Positions 1 to 8,870 of a stretch of DNA of 64,000 nt are shown piece by piece. The stretch lies in the NCBI GenBank assembly GCA_050178015.1, contig JBFXGM010000005.1, positions 117,469 to 181,468 of the forward strand. The letters are read 5' to 3'. Each line of letters starts with the position of its first letter. The first letter of the stretch is position 1. The notes below the pieces were generated by a model, which saw only the letters and a list, made by a program, of their open reading frames with translations, did no database searches and was not told where the DNA came from. The DNA is from Gaoshiqia sp050178015 (GTDB lineage: Bacteria; Bacteroidota; Bacteroidia; Bacteroidales; Prolixibacteraceae). The position numbers were made by a program, and so were the translations under genes.

Positions 1-31
1 GCACAAACTTATTTACGGCTGAACCCCGATT

Positions 32-1354
32 ATGAAGGACAATAAACCAATAGCGGGATTTTCGAAGCTAAGCAAAGCGCAAAAAATTGACTGGCTCACC
101 GGTCAACTGGGGCTCGCTCCGGGAACTGCTGAATACCTGGCTTCATTTGAATTGAAGAATGAAATTATTCAGAACATCTTGGCTGAGCTGAGCGAAAATC
201 ATGTTTCCAATTACCATCTTCCATTTACCATTGCGCCCAATTTTTTGGTGAACGGGCAGTTCCGGGTTTTCCCGTTTGTGACAGAAGAAAGTTCGGTAGT
301 GGCAGCCCTGGCCAAGGCAGCCGGTTTCTGGGCCAAACGCGGTGGATTTCATACCGAAGTGATCGGTACTGAAAAAAAAGGCCAACTTCATTTCTCGTGG
401 AAGGGAAATCCGGAAGCGCTTCAGCTTTCTTTCCCTGAAATTAAAGAGCGATTGCTGGAAGAAGTTGCCCCTTTCACCCGAAAGATGGAAGAACGGGGCG
501 GGGGAATTACGGCGATCGAATTGAAACATTTGCCGGAAATCCTTCCCGATTATTACCAGCTCGACGTGTCGTTTCAAACGCGCGACGCCATGGGGGCCAA
601 TTTCATCAACTCGTGCCTCGAACAGTTTGGTAAAACCCTGAAAAGCTGGCTGGCTGAACACGTTGAATGGCCCGGGGATGAAAAGGACTGCGAAATCATC
701 ATGGCCATTTTGTCGAATTATGTGCCCGGCAGCCGGGTGAAGGTTTGGGTGGAATGCCCGGTGGAAGCCCTTTCTGAATCGAACGACACAGCTGATTCAG
801 CAAAATTTGCCGATAAATTTGTGCAGGCAGTACATATTTCCCGCGAAGATGTATCGCGCGCCGTAACTCACAACAAAGGTATTTTCAACGGGGTGGATGC
901 GTTGGCCATCGCTACCGGAAACGATTTCCGGGCCATCGAGGCAGGCGGACATGCCTTTGCCGCCCGTAACGGGAAATATGCCGGGTTGAGCGAGGCCCGC
1001 ATCGACAACGGCAAATTTATCTTTTCCATGGAATTATCGCTTGCCGTAGGTGTGGTTGGCGGGGTAACCGCCCTGCACCCCTTGGCCAAACTGGCCATGC
1101 AAATCCTCGAAAAACCGTCGGCTGAGGAGTTGATGCAATACCTGGCCGTTGCCGGACTGGCTTCAAACTGGTCGGCCGTGCGCGCGCTGGTTTCCACCGG
1201 CATTCAGCAAGGCCACATGAAGATGCACCTGAGCAATATTTTGAACAGTTTTCAGGCTACCGATGAACAAATGCAGGCCGCCCGCCTTTATTTTCAGAAC
1301 CGGGCAGTGAGTTTTGCCGAGGTCGAGAAATTCCTGAAAGATGGCAGCAACTGA
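32..1354 (+). CDS. mvaA: Hydroxymethylglutaryl-CoA reductase, class II
   Basis: Reduces HMG-CoA to mevalonate in the cytosol, the committing step of the mevalonate pathway. The 440-residue protein has the short soluble layout of class II (bacterial) HMG-CoA reductases, with no membrane anchor. Visible motifs include ENHVSNYHLP (Glu55 as catalytic acid), THNKGI with Lys282, TGNDFRAIEAG with Asp298, and QQGHMKMH near the end with His399 in the place of the catalytic histidine. All four catalytic residues are therefore present. It is the first of four overlapping genes; its stop overlaps the next start by 14 bp, so translation is probably coupled. Any promoter lies within or before the first 31 bases of the window. 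Nicotinamide cofactor preference cannot be read by eye. Confidence 0.95.
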   Translation: MKDNKPIAGFSKLSKAQKIDWLTGQLGLAPGTAEYLASFELKNEIIQNILAELSENHVSNYHLPFTIAPNFLVNGQFRVFPFVTEESSVVAALAKAAGFWAKRGGFHTEVIGTEKKGQLHFSWKGNPEALQLSFPEIKERLLEEVAPFTRKMEERGGGITAIELKHLPEILPDYYQLDVSFQTRDAMGANFINSCLEQFGKTLKSWLAEHVEWPGDEKDCEIIMAILSNYVPGSRVKVWVECPVEALSESNDTADSAKFADKFVQAVHISREDVSRAVTHNKGIFNGVDALAIATGNDFRAIEAGGHAFAARNGKYAGLSEARIDNGKFIFSMELSLAVGVVGGVTALHPLAKLAMQILEKPSAEELMQYLAVAGLASNWSAVRALVSTGIQQGHMKMHLSNILNSFQATDEQMQAARLYFQNRAVSFAEVEKFLKDGSN

Positions 1355-2267
1355 CAAAAAAACATTTTATGCACACGGAAAGCTGTTGCTGACCGGCGAA
1401 TATATGGTGCTGCACGGCGCCAAAGCGCTGGCGCTGCCGGTGAAATACGGTCAGCGAATGACGGTTTCGGAGGGAACAGAAAAGAACATACTGAATTGGA
1501 AAGCCTTTTCGCCGGAAGGATTGTGGTTTTGGTGCGACCTGCAATTACCCGATTATGCAATTTTGGAAAGCTCCGACAACGAAAAAGCGTTGGTTCTGCA
1601 GGAAATCTTCCGAACCATCGGGCAGCTCAATCCGGCCTTTCAACCCGGTACTTCACTGGAAATACAGACCCGCATCGACTTTAACCGTGCATGGGGATTG
1701 GGCAGCAGCAGCACGCTGGTTGCCAACCTGGCGAAATGGGCAGGTGTGGATGCATTTAAACTGAATGAATTGATCTTCAGGGGAAGCGGATTTGACATTG
1801 CCTGCGCTACGGCCGATGGTCCGGTTTTTTATCAGAAAAATCAGGTGCCGGAGCCGTTCAACCTCGAATATCCCTTCCTGGATCGTCTTTATTTTGTTTA
1901 CTCAGGAGCGAAAAAAGGTACCCGCGGCGAAGTGGCCCGATTTTTAAGTGAAAAGGTGGTGCACCAAAACGAAGTGGATCAAATCAGCCACCTGTCGGGG
2001 CAAATTGCCCGGGCGAAAGACCTGCCTGAATTTCAGCGATTGATAGCCGGGCACGAAAAACTGGTTTCCGGACTGTTGGGCATGCCAACGGTCAAGTCAA
2101 CCTATTTTGCTGATTTTGACGGCGAGGTAAAATCGCTGGGCGCTTGGGGCGGTGACTTTTATTTGGTGGCCAGCCAATTGGATAAAACAGCGGTGCGAAA
2201 CTATTTCAACACGAAAGGGTTGAAGACCATTTTTTCGTGGAATGAATTGATTTTAAATGAACGATAA
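1341..2267 (+). CDS. GHMP-family kinase, probable phosphomevalonate kinase
   Basis: The 308-residue protein begins with the GHMP fold signature HGKLLLTGEYMVLHGAKALA and has the glycine-rich ATP loop GLGSSSTLVANLAKW, followed by GSGFDIACA. This matches a Bacteroidota GHMP kinase group named for a GYDIA motif; here the motif reads GFDIA. It overlaps mvaA by 14 bp and the decarboxylase gene by 11 bp. A clear mevalonate kinase is the fourth gene of the cluster, and a decarboxylase sits between them, so the missing activity of a classical mevalonate pathway is phosphomevalonate kinase. That assignment is inference from context; the family alone does not prove the substrate. Confidence 0.8.
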   Translation: MAATDKKTFYAHGKLLLTGEYMVLHGAKALALPVKYGQRMTVSEGTEKNILNWKAFSPEGLWFWCDLQLPDYAILESSDNEKALVLQEIFRTIGQLNPAFQPGTSLEIQTRIDFNRAWGLGSSSTLVANLAKWAGVDAFKLNELIFRGSGFDIACATADGPVFYQKNQVPEPFNLEYPFLDRLYFVYSGAKKGTRGEVARFLSEKVVHQNEVDQISHLSGQIARAKDLPEFQRLIAGHEKLVSGLLGMPTVKSTYFADFDGEVKSLGAWGGDFYLVASQLDKTAVRNYFNTKGLKTIFSWNELILNER

Positions 2268-3300
2268 GAAAATGAATAATTTACAGGTCAGTTGGGTTTG
2301 CCCGTCGAATATTGCGCTGGTAAAATACTGGGGAAAAAGGCCGCAGCAATTGCCGATGAACCCCTCGTTGAGTTTTAGTTTGAAGAAGTCGCGGACGCGG
2401 ACAAGCGTTCAACTGTTGCCAACATCTCAACAGCGCCTGACCTTTTTATTTGAAGGAGAACCTTCTACTTTTGCGGTCCGGATTGAGAAATATCTGGATA
2501 CGCTTTCCATCGAAATTCCCTGGATCAACGATTATTCGTTCCGGATCGAAAGCGAAAATACTTTTCCGCATTCTGCGGGAATTGCGTCATCGGCATCGGC
2601 TTTCGGGGCACTGGCGCTGTGCCTGGCCGAACTGGACCAGCAACTTACCGGAACTGAAAAGGAACCTGAACAGTTTATACAAACCGCCTCGCGGTTGGCT
2701 CGTTTGGGGAGTGGGAGCGCTTCCCGGTCTGTTTGGCCCGGTTTTGCCTGGTGGGGGAAATCGGCGGCCTTGCCCGGCTCGACCGATTGCTATGCCTTGC
2801 CGGTTTCCAAAAACATACACGATTGCTATTTTCGTTTGTGCGATGCGGTATTGCTGGTCGATTCGGCCAAAAAGAAAGTGTCCAGCTCGGCTGGCCACGA
2901 GTTGATGAACAACCATCCCTTCCGGGATGCGCGCGTCCAACAGGCCAACAACAATATCGAAAGCTTGCTGCGAGTGATGCAAACTGACGACCGCCTCCGC
3001 TTCCTCGAAATCGTGGAAAATGAAGCGCTGAGCCTTCACGCCCTGATGATGAGTTCCACGCCTTCCTTTGTCTTGCTGAAACCCGAAAGCCTCCAAATCA
3101 TTGAAAAAATCCGCACTTTCAGGGAGGAAACCGGTTTGCCGGTGGGATTTACCATTGATGCCGGCCCGAATATTCATCTGCTGTATTGGGACGAACACCG
3201 GAACGAGGTACGCAACTTCATCCTAAACGAGTTGCTTCCTTTTTTGGAAGACGGTAAGTGGCTGGACGACCGCATTGGGACGGGACCTGTAAAAGCATGA
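2257..3300 (+). CDS. mvaD: Diphosphomevalonate decarboxylase
   Basis: Catalyses ATP-dependent decarboxylation of mevalonate diphosphate to isopentenyl diphosphate. The 347-residue protein shows NIALVKYWGKR near residue 20, the phosphate loop HSAGIASSASAFGALAL, the family signature GSGSASRSVWPGFAWW, and FTIDAGPNIHLLY near the C-terminus carrying the conserved Asp. A second in-frame ATG five codons downstream (2272) is an equally possible start; both overlap or abut the previous gene. The stop codon overlaps the mevalonate kinase start in an ATGA arrangement. A decarboxylase for the 5-diphosphate implies the classical route with phosphomevalonate kinase, not the archaeal variants. Confidence 0.95.
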   Translation: MNDKKMNNLQVSWVCPSNIALVKYWGKRPQQLPMNPSLSFSLKKSRTRTSVQLLPTSQQRLTFLFEGEPSTFAVRIEKYLDTLSIEIPWINDYSFRIESENTFPHSAGIASSASAFGALALCLAELDQQLTGTEKEPEQFIQTASRLARLGSGSASRSVWPGFAWWGKSAALPGSTDCYALPVSKNIHDCYFRLCDAVLLVDSAKKKVSSSAGHELMNNHPFRDARVQQANNNIESLLRVMQTDDRLRFLEIVENEALSLHALMMSSTPSFVLLKPESLQIIEKIRTFREETGLPVGFTIDAGPNIHLLYWDEHRNEVRNFILNELLPFLEDGKWLDDRIGTGPVKA

Positions 3301-4226
3301 TCATGAAAAAATTTCCTGCAAAGTTGTTGTTGTTTGGCGAATATGCCCTCATGTTTGGGGCTAAAGCGCTGGCCGTTCCTTTTTCAACCTTTACGGGTAC
3401 TTTGATCAAACCGGATGAGCAAATTGTGCCGGATGAAACTCGAGAAAGCGCTGCCGAATTGAACCGATTTGCCTTGTGGCTCGGGCAGGAAAACCGGAAT
3501 GAACAACTGAACTTTCCGCTCGATTTGGGACGATTGCAACAGGATGTGCAGGCGAAGCTTTATTTTCGTTCGGATGTGCCGCTGCAATATGGCGTGGGAA
3601 GTTCAGGTGCGCTGTGTGCCGCCTTATTTGATGAGTACAGTAACTATGTGGCTGATGCTACCAAGCCGCTTTCTGTTGGTGCCGCCCTGCTGAAGCAGGA
3701 TTTCGCCTTGTTGGAATCGTATTTTCATGGCCGCAGCTCGGGCCTCGATCCGCTGGTTTCGTTCCTGAACAGGGCGGTATTGGTGGAAGGGAAAACAATC
3801 ACGTTGCCGGAGCTGAAACTTGATCGATTGCCTTGGACGATGTACCTGATTGATACCAAAACGACCGGGGCCACGGCGCCGCTGGTCAGTTTATTTCTTC
3901 GGAAGATGGAACAGCCAGCCTTCTGTCAACTGTTTGAACAGGAATACTTGCCGGCCAACCATCGGGCGGTGGATGCTTTTCTTTCGCTGGATGAAACGAA
4001 CCTTTTTGCCAACCTGCAAAGCATCACCCAATTTCAACTTGACTATTTCCAGGAAATGATCCCTGCCAATTTTGTTGCACCCATCCGGCAGCTTATGGAA
4101 CAAAACTGCTATGTCAAATTACTTGGCTCGGGCGGAGGTGGATTCTTGCTGGCCTTTGTGCCCAGCGGGGTTTCGGTACTCCTGCCGGAAAACAGTTTAC
4201 GGATCGTTTGGCAGACTGGGCTGTGA
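3297..4226 (+). CDS. mvk: Mevalonate kinase
   Basis: Phosphorylates mevalonate to 5-phosphomevalonate. GHMP kinase signatures are present: AKLLLFGEYALMFGAKALA at the N-terminus, the ATP loop PLQYGVGSSGALCAALF, the mevalonate-kinase-like HGRSSGLDPLVSFLN, and the C-terminal glycine motif LLGSGGGGFLLAF. The start chosen is the ATG at 3297, which overlaps the mvaD stop (ATGA); an ATG at 3303 is an alternative. The protein is about 309 residues, normal for the family. It closes the four-gene mevalonate operon. The next gene is convergent, and the 62 bp between them show no convincing terminator. Confidence 0.88.
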   Translation: MIMKKFPAKLLLFGEYALMFGAKALAVPFSTFTGTLIKPDEQIVPDETRESAAELNRFALWLGQENRNEQLNFPLDLGRLQQDVQAKLYFRSDVPLQYGVGSSGALCAALFDEYSNYVADATKPLSVGAALLKQDFALLESYFHGRSSGLDPLVSFLNRAVLVEGKTITLPELKLDRLPWTMYLIDTKTTGATAPLVSLFLRKMEQPAFCQLFEQEYLPANHRAVDAFLSLDETNLFANLQSITQFQLDYFQEMIPANFVAPIRQLMEQNCYVKLLGSGGGGFLLAFVPSGVSVLLPENSLRIVWQTGL

Positions 4227-4288
4227 AATTTGTGGTTTTTATTTTTTCGTGACAGAAAAGAACGTGCTTTTCGGGCTTCCTCATCCAT

Positions 4289-5401
4289 TCAGAAGTCAAT
4301 GACCTTGAAATAGGATTTCTTGGGCCGGTAATCAGCATCGAAAAGCATCGGAAAGTTTGGGCTTCCCGGTTTGTTGAGCCACGATTTGGCATCATTCAGT
4401 GCCCAAAACGTCACGCTGGTGATGTCGGTTTTGTATTCGCGGAATTTGGTAAAGTAACGGCTGTACGCATTTGCTTGATCGTTTTCAACACTGGTGGTGT
4501 AGCTGCCGGCTGATCCGGTTGATACATCCATTTCGGTAATTTGCAACACCAGTCCCAGGCTTTTGTACTTGTCGAAGGCATCGCGGATATAGCTGTTGGA
4601 CGGATTGTCGAGTTGCCAGTGTCCCTGAAGTCCGACGCCATCCACCAAAAATTCGCTTTTCAATAACTCCAAAAGTTCATAAATTTTGTTTCGCTTGATA
4701 GGCGAAGTTGCATTATAGTCGTTGTAAAACAATTTGGCATCCGGATCGGCAGCGCGGGCGGCACGGAAAGCCTCCACGATATAGTCAGTGCCGCAGATGT
4801 TGTACCAATTCGATGCGCGAAAGCCACCGTCATCGGCCACGGCCTCATTTACCACGTCCCAGGCATATACTTTTCCTTTAAAGTGGCCAACCACAGCAGT
4901 AATGTGGTCGCGCAGGCGTTGCAACACTTTTTCCTTGCTGGCGGTTTGCCCATCCTCTGTAAATATCCAGTCGGGCACCTGGCTGTGCCAGCAAAGGGTG
5001 TGTCCCCTCACTCTCAGTTCGTTTGCCTGGGCAAAACTGACTATCTTGTCGGCATTCGCCCAGTTAAAGTTACCTTCGGTGGGTTGCAGCGACGACCACT
5101 TCATGACATTTTCTGCCGTAAGGCTGTTGAAATGCCTTTTCATCAGCGTTACCGCAGCTGCATCGTCCAGGGCGTTGGGCTCAATCGCCACGCCAACGTC
5201 AAAATAACCTGACTGAGTATAGTAATCTTTCAGCCCATCGGTTGTCTGGTTGTATTCCCCGATATTTTTTGGGCGGTTATTTTTGGGCGGTTCCGGCTCC
5301 TCCGCGGGCGGGGCGATTGGATCGTCGCTCCCGGAGCTGCCACAGGAAAGCAGCAATCCGTTCACTCCGATCAGTACTAAGAGCAAAAATAGTTTGTTCA
5401 T
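4289..5401 (-). CDS. GH10 endo-beta-1,4-xylanase, surface lipoprotein
   Basis: A glycoside hydrolase family 10 enzyme, expected to cleave internal beta-1,4 bonds of xylan with retention. Starting at 5401 the protein is 370 residues. It has a type II signal peptide with lipobox LLSC (Cys20), a short acidic/proline linker (about 21-45), then the GH10 barrel. The acid/base Glu is in WDVVNEA (E186) and the nucleophile Glu in LQITEMDV (E280); substrate-site motifs HTLCWHSQVPDW and LFYNDYN are intact. It is the last gene of the susC operon and the only recognisable hydrolase in this PUL. An upstream in-frame start would add residues before the signal peptide and is unlikely. Xylan as substrate is inferred from the family. 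Confidence 0.93.
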   Translation of the reverse strand: MNKLFLLLVLIGVNGLLLSCGSSGSDDPIAPPAEEPEPPKNNRPKNIGEYNQTTDGLKDYYTQSGYFDVGVAIEPNALDDAAAVTLMKRHFNSLTAENVMKWSSLQPTEGNFNWANADKIVSFAQANELRVRGHTLCWHSQVPDWIFTEDGQTASKEKVLQRLRDHITAVVGHFKGKVYAWDVVNEAVADDGGFRASNWYNICGTDYIVEAFRAARAADPDAKLFYNDYNATSPIKRNKIYELLELLKSEFLVDGVGLQGHWQLDNPSNSYIRDAFDKYKSLGLVLQITEMDVSTGSAGSYTTSVENDQANAYSRYFTKFREYKTDITSVTFWALNDAKSWLNKPGSPNFPMLFDADYRPKKSYFKVIDF

Positions 5402-5432
5402 ACCATGGTTAGTTTTGCTTTGTGAAAAAGGT

Positions 5433-5467
5433 AGAAAGAGGGTGCGTAACAACACAGCCCTCTTTCT
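5433..5467 (-). terminator. Intercistronic stem-loop before the xylanase gene
   Basis: A perfect 10-bp inverted repeat (5433-5442 and 5458-5467, arms AGAAAGAGGG / CCCTCTTTCT) with a 15-nt loop lies between the IPT lipoprotein stop and the GH10 start. On the minus strand it is followed by a pyrimidine stretch ending in five Ts. It could be a partial terminator or an mRNA processing/stability element that sets xylanase expression relative to susCD. Confidence 0.45.
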
Positions 5468-5497
5468 GTTTGGTTGGGTTTAATTGGCCTCTAGTAT

Positions 5498-7639
5498 TTA
5501 TTTATGTTCAAAGCGCACGTTGTCGATGCAGAAATTAACGTTGGATGCACCATTATCGAATGCCATTCCAAAAGCGTTGTTCACCAGCGACAGGTCGGTT
5601 GGGCTGGCTGTTCCCCATCCCCAGTCATCTTTAAAGTCGGAGATTTCCACCGTGACGGTAATCCAGCCATTGGTTACTTCCACCACTTCAGCTATGCCAG
5701 CAGAAGGTGCAGCGGGCCCCCAGGCCCACCAGAAATCACCCTCATCGCCTTGCAGCCGGAATTTAATGTTTCCGTCGGTAATGGGCTCCAGTACATTAAT
5801 GTCGAATTTGAGGACATAATCAGCCACATTTGTGCCTATCGTGGCCCCGGGGAAATTGTTGCTGCTGTTCCGCCAGAACAAATCAGCCCAGCCATTGAAG
5901 GTATTATTTAAGCGACCATAGCTGGTTCCGTTCAGACTGAGTGCCGGATCGTTTTCGAGAGAAACAGCTCCCCACCAGCTGTCTTTAGCGCCTGACCCGT
6001 CAAAATCAAAGAAAACCAGGTCCCAATCCTGAACAGGCTCAGCAGCTGTGATCACAAACTCGGGCGAAGTGGTGGTTTCGTTGTCAATAGTCACAAAAGT
6101 TAGCACTCCGGTTCCGGGCTGGGCATTCAGCGGAACATACACTTCCAGGTAAGTTGAGCTTTTTATGCCGTACATCGTGGCATAAATTCCGCCCGGGAAA
6201 ATAATATCGGTGAAAAGATCCAGCTTTTCGCCCTCCATGGCCAAAATCGCGCCGGGTTTTACCGACTCGGGCATGGAGGTCACCACCGGAATGTTGGATG
6301 GCAGTATGGTGAGTTCACTTGCTGAAGTAACTGTCCCGCCGTTGGTTGTCAACAGATTGAAAGTTCCTGTTTGTGTCCCGCTGGGTACATTCACCGTAAT
6401 GGATGTTTCCGTACCATTGCTAACCTGAACCGAAAGATCCACTGCGAAAACTACCGTAGTTACCAAATCGAGATTGGTACCCGTAATGGTTATTTCATTA
6501 TTGGTTTTGGTTTCTGTTGGCGAAAACGTAACGATGGTTGGTACAACCAACGTGAGTGGTTGGCTGGTAGTAACACTGGTTCCGGCAGCGGTGTTCAGGG
6601 TCACCACTCCGTCCACAGCATCCATGGGTACTTTCGCCACCAGTTCTGTTGTGGTTTTGCTGACGATCTGACCGGATTTATCGCCGCCAAAAACAATGCC
6701 GGTCACCAAATCCAAATCGGTACCTGTGATGGTGATTTCGCCGCCGTTTTTGGCAGGCACGGGAGCAACTTCGGTAATGGTTGGTGCTACCAGTTCAAGC
6801 TCGGTCGAAACTTCAACCTCCACGCCCGACAGTGCTGACAAAACAAGCTTGCCTGCCTGTGCGTTTGCCGGAACATCCAGGTTAATTGCGCCTGCCTCCT
6901 GGCTGGTAAACGTTTCTACCCGAATGCCTCCGGGGAAAAGAACAGACTTCACCAAATCCAGATCAGTACCGGTGAGTGTCAAAGCTGTCCCCGCTTTTAC
7001 CGGAACGGGGGTCATAGCCGTAGCAGCGGGCAAATTCACGTCCAGCAGGTTCTCCGACTCAACTAAAATGGGTTCGGCAGCGCCGTTTGAGATCACAATG
7101 GTACCCGATTGGGCATCCATGGGTACTTTGACAATCAGTTTGTCCTTATTTTGTGATTCGAAGGTGGTTACGGATTTTTTATCCGCGAAGATCACTTCCT
7201 TGATGAGGTTGAGGTACGTACCGTTGATGGTTACTGACTCGCCCGGTCGTAACTTCGCCGGCGAAAACGACGTGATCGTTATCGGCTCGGAAATGACCAG
7301 GGTTGTTTTGGTGGTAATATTGCCATCGGGGGTTTTTAGCACTACTTTACCGTTTACGGTTTCTTCAGGTACTTCAATAACAAGCAGTTCGCTGGTTTTG
7401 GTTACAAAGGTGGTCACTTCGACATTATCGGGGAGGACAATGGTGGAAACCTTGTCCAGGTTGCTTCCGATAAACTTGAGTTCCCCGCCACGCAGGGCTG
7501 GCGACGGCCCCCAGCTGTTTAGCATGGTCAATGCACCGCCTTCATCATCGTCATCGCAGGCGGTAAACAGAAAACCTGCCATAAGGATGATAAGGTAGAA
7601 AAAAGTTTTTATTTTATGTGTTGTATTCATATTCATCAT
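5498..7639 (-). CDS. Surface glycan-binding lipoprotein with six IPT/TIG repeats
   Basis: Probable SusE/F-position surface glycan-binding protein. From 7639 the product is 713 residues with lipobox FLFTAC (Cys28) followed by an acidic DDDDEGG stretch typical of surface-exported lipoproteins. Residues ~40-520 contain six IPT/TIG immunoglobulin-like repeats of ~78 residues, each with a core like ITITGTDLDLVTGIVF and a following KVPMDA-type strand. The C-terminal ~170 residues (start DWDLVFFDFDG, end NVNFCIDNVRFEHK) are tryptophan rich and resemble the carbohydrate-binding end of SGBP-B-like proteins. The neighbour upstream ends in the same style (FICIDNVRVVDL), so the two share a homologous binding domain. 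ATGs at 7636 and 7630 are alternative starts. The ligand is unknown; xylan fits the adjacent GH10. Confidence 0.82.
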   Translation of the reverse strand: MMNMNTTHKIKTFFYLIILMAGFLFTACDDDDEGGALTMLNSWGPSPALRGGELKFIGSNLDKVSTIVLPDNVEVTTFVTKTSELLVIEVPEETVNGKVVLKTPDGNITTKTTLVISEPITITSFSPAKLRPGESVTINGTYLNLIKEVIFADKKSVTTFESQNKDKLIVKVPMDAQSGTIVISNGAAEPILVESENLLDVNLPAATAMTPVPVKAGTALTLTGTDLDLVKSVLFPGGIRVETFTSQEAGAINLDVPANAQAGKLVLSALSGVEVEVSTELELVAPTITEVAPVPAKNGGEITITGTDLDLVTGIVFGGDKSGQIVSKTTTELVAKVPMDAVDGVVTLNTAAGTSVTTSQPLTLVVPTIVTFSPTETKTNNEITITGTNLDLVTTVVFAVDLSVQVSNGTETSITVNVPSGTQTGTFNLLTTNGGTVTSASELTILPSNIPVVTSMPESVKPGAILAMEGEKLDLFTDIIFPGGIYATMYGIKSSTYLEVYVPLNAQPGTGVLTFVTIDNETTTSPEFVITAAEPVQDWDLVFFDFDGSGAKDSWWGAVSLENDPALSLNGTSYGRLNNTFNGWADLFWRNSSNNFPGATIGTNVADYVLKFDINVLEPITDGNIKFRLQGDEGDFWWAWGPAAPSAGIAEVVEVTNGWITVTVEISDFKDDWGWGTASPTDLSLVNNAFGMAFDNGASNVNFCIDNVRFEHK

Positions 7640-7655
7640 GATTAGCTTGTTTAGT

Positions 7656-8846
7656 TTATAAATCGACAACACGGACATTATCGATACAGATAAATATATC
7701 GGTTGGGGACACCGGGGAAGAACCCCACAGGAAGATGGAAAGGCTTCCGCAACCATCCGGATAGTTCAGCGACAAGTTATTTAAATCCAGACCATGGTTG
7801 TACACAAATTCCGACAAGGGGATGGTTACGGTGATCCAGCCATCCGTTTTGTAAAGCCCGTCTTGTTCGGCGACCCAGGGCCTCCAGGTCCCTTTGGCAA
7901 CGCTATTGTCTGTATGGCCGGAGTTGTTGGCATTTGACCAGGGCGTGAAGATGAAATACATACAGCCACCTGCCCAGTCCTGAACAACATTCGCTTCAAA
8001 ACGTAAGGCCTTATCTGTTGTGCCGCCTTCCCATAGCGGGCCTTGCGGACGCCCTGCCGATTGTCCCCACAAGTCGGCTTCAAAATCCGCATCATTCCAG
8101 CCCCAATCACTGTAACTACCTTTGAAAATGACGTAATTCCCGGATACCCCGGCCGGTTCGTCAGATTGCAGTTTGCCCGGGTGCCAGCCACCGCCAGCCA
8201 GGTCGTCGAAGTTCCAAAACAGGCCGCGGGTGTCGCGGAAATGGAAAGCCGATTTGACCGAGCCAAACAGCGTCTTCACCGTGATTGGTCCGGATTCCGC
8301 TCCTTCGGGCACGGCTACCCGGATTTCTGTTTGGGTGAAGGAAACTACTTCGCCTGCCGCATCGCCCGAGAAAATCACTTCGGGATCGAAGAAGAAATCC
8401 CCTTTCAATACGGCGATGTCGCCGGCAGCTACATATTCGCAACCAATGGAGTTAACAACCGGGGCCGGAACGGTAACCTGGAAATCATACGCATACGTAC
8501 TTCCGTCCCTCAAAACCAGGGTAATTTTGTTGGTTACGTCCTGTGGCGGCAGGTTCGGCACGTTTACCAGAATGGAGGTATTGGTGATGTAGGTGGAGGA
8601 CAAAGCTGCCTGCTGGTCATTGAACCATAGTTCCACCACACCCGAAAGGTTCTCTCCGATTATGGCAATCAGGCTGCCCATGGAGGCTTTTACCAGTAAG
8701 GAGTCTGATTGAGCGGGATTGGTGACCCGCACATAATGGATGATCGGGTCTCCGGCTGTTTTTTCGTCATCACAGGAGGTGAACAGGGTTCCGGAGAACA
8801 GGGCCGGTAACAGCAGGAGAAGTAAATATTTTGTTATTTTTTTCAT
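7656..8846 (-). CDS. Surface glycan-binding lipoprotein with two IPT/TIG repeats
   Basis: A 396-residue lipoprotein: signal peptide with lipobox FTSC (Cys25) and acidic DDEKT after it. Two IPT/TIG-like domains follow (about residues 38-125 and 126-215). The C-terminal ~180-residue domain is rich in Trp and Gly (GLFWNFDDLAGGGWHPGK, GTWRPWVAEQDG) and ends FICIDNVRVVDL, as in the downstream gene. By position after susD and by domain order it is a surface glycan-binding protein that helps capture polysaccharide for SusCD. It sits 24 bp after susD and 16 bp before the second binding protein, consistent with one operon. Confidence 0.8.
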   Translation of the reverse strand: MKKITKYLLLLLLPALFSGTLFTSCDDEKTAGDPIIHYVRVTNPAQSDSLLVKASMGSLIAIIGENLSGVVELWFNDQQAALSSTYITNTSILVNVPNLPPQDVTNKITLVLRDGSTYAYDFQVTVPAPVVNSIGCEYVAAGDIAVLKGDFFFDPEVIFSGDAAGEVVSFTQTEIRVAVPEGAESGPITVKTLFGSVKSAFHFRDTRGLFWNFDDLAGGGWHPGKLQSDEPAGVSGNYVIFKGSYSDWGWNDADFEADLWGQSAGRPQGPLWEGGTTDKALRFEANVVQDWAGGCMYFIFTPWSNANNSGHTDNSVAKGTWRPWVAEQDGLYKTDGWITVTIPLSEFVYNHGLDLNNLSLNYPDGCGSLSIFLWGSSPVSPTDIFICIDNVRVVDL

Positions 8847-8870
8847 AGTAAAATTCTTTTTAATGATTTC

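Noticed and set aside
6696..7598. Long + strand frame of about 300 codons
   Set aside because: It is antisense to the six-IPT lipoprotein, whose repeat composition keeps this frame open; the Ser/Thr/Val-rich product has no domain or signal.
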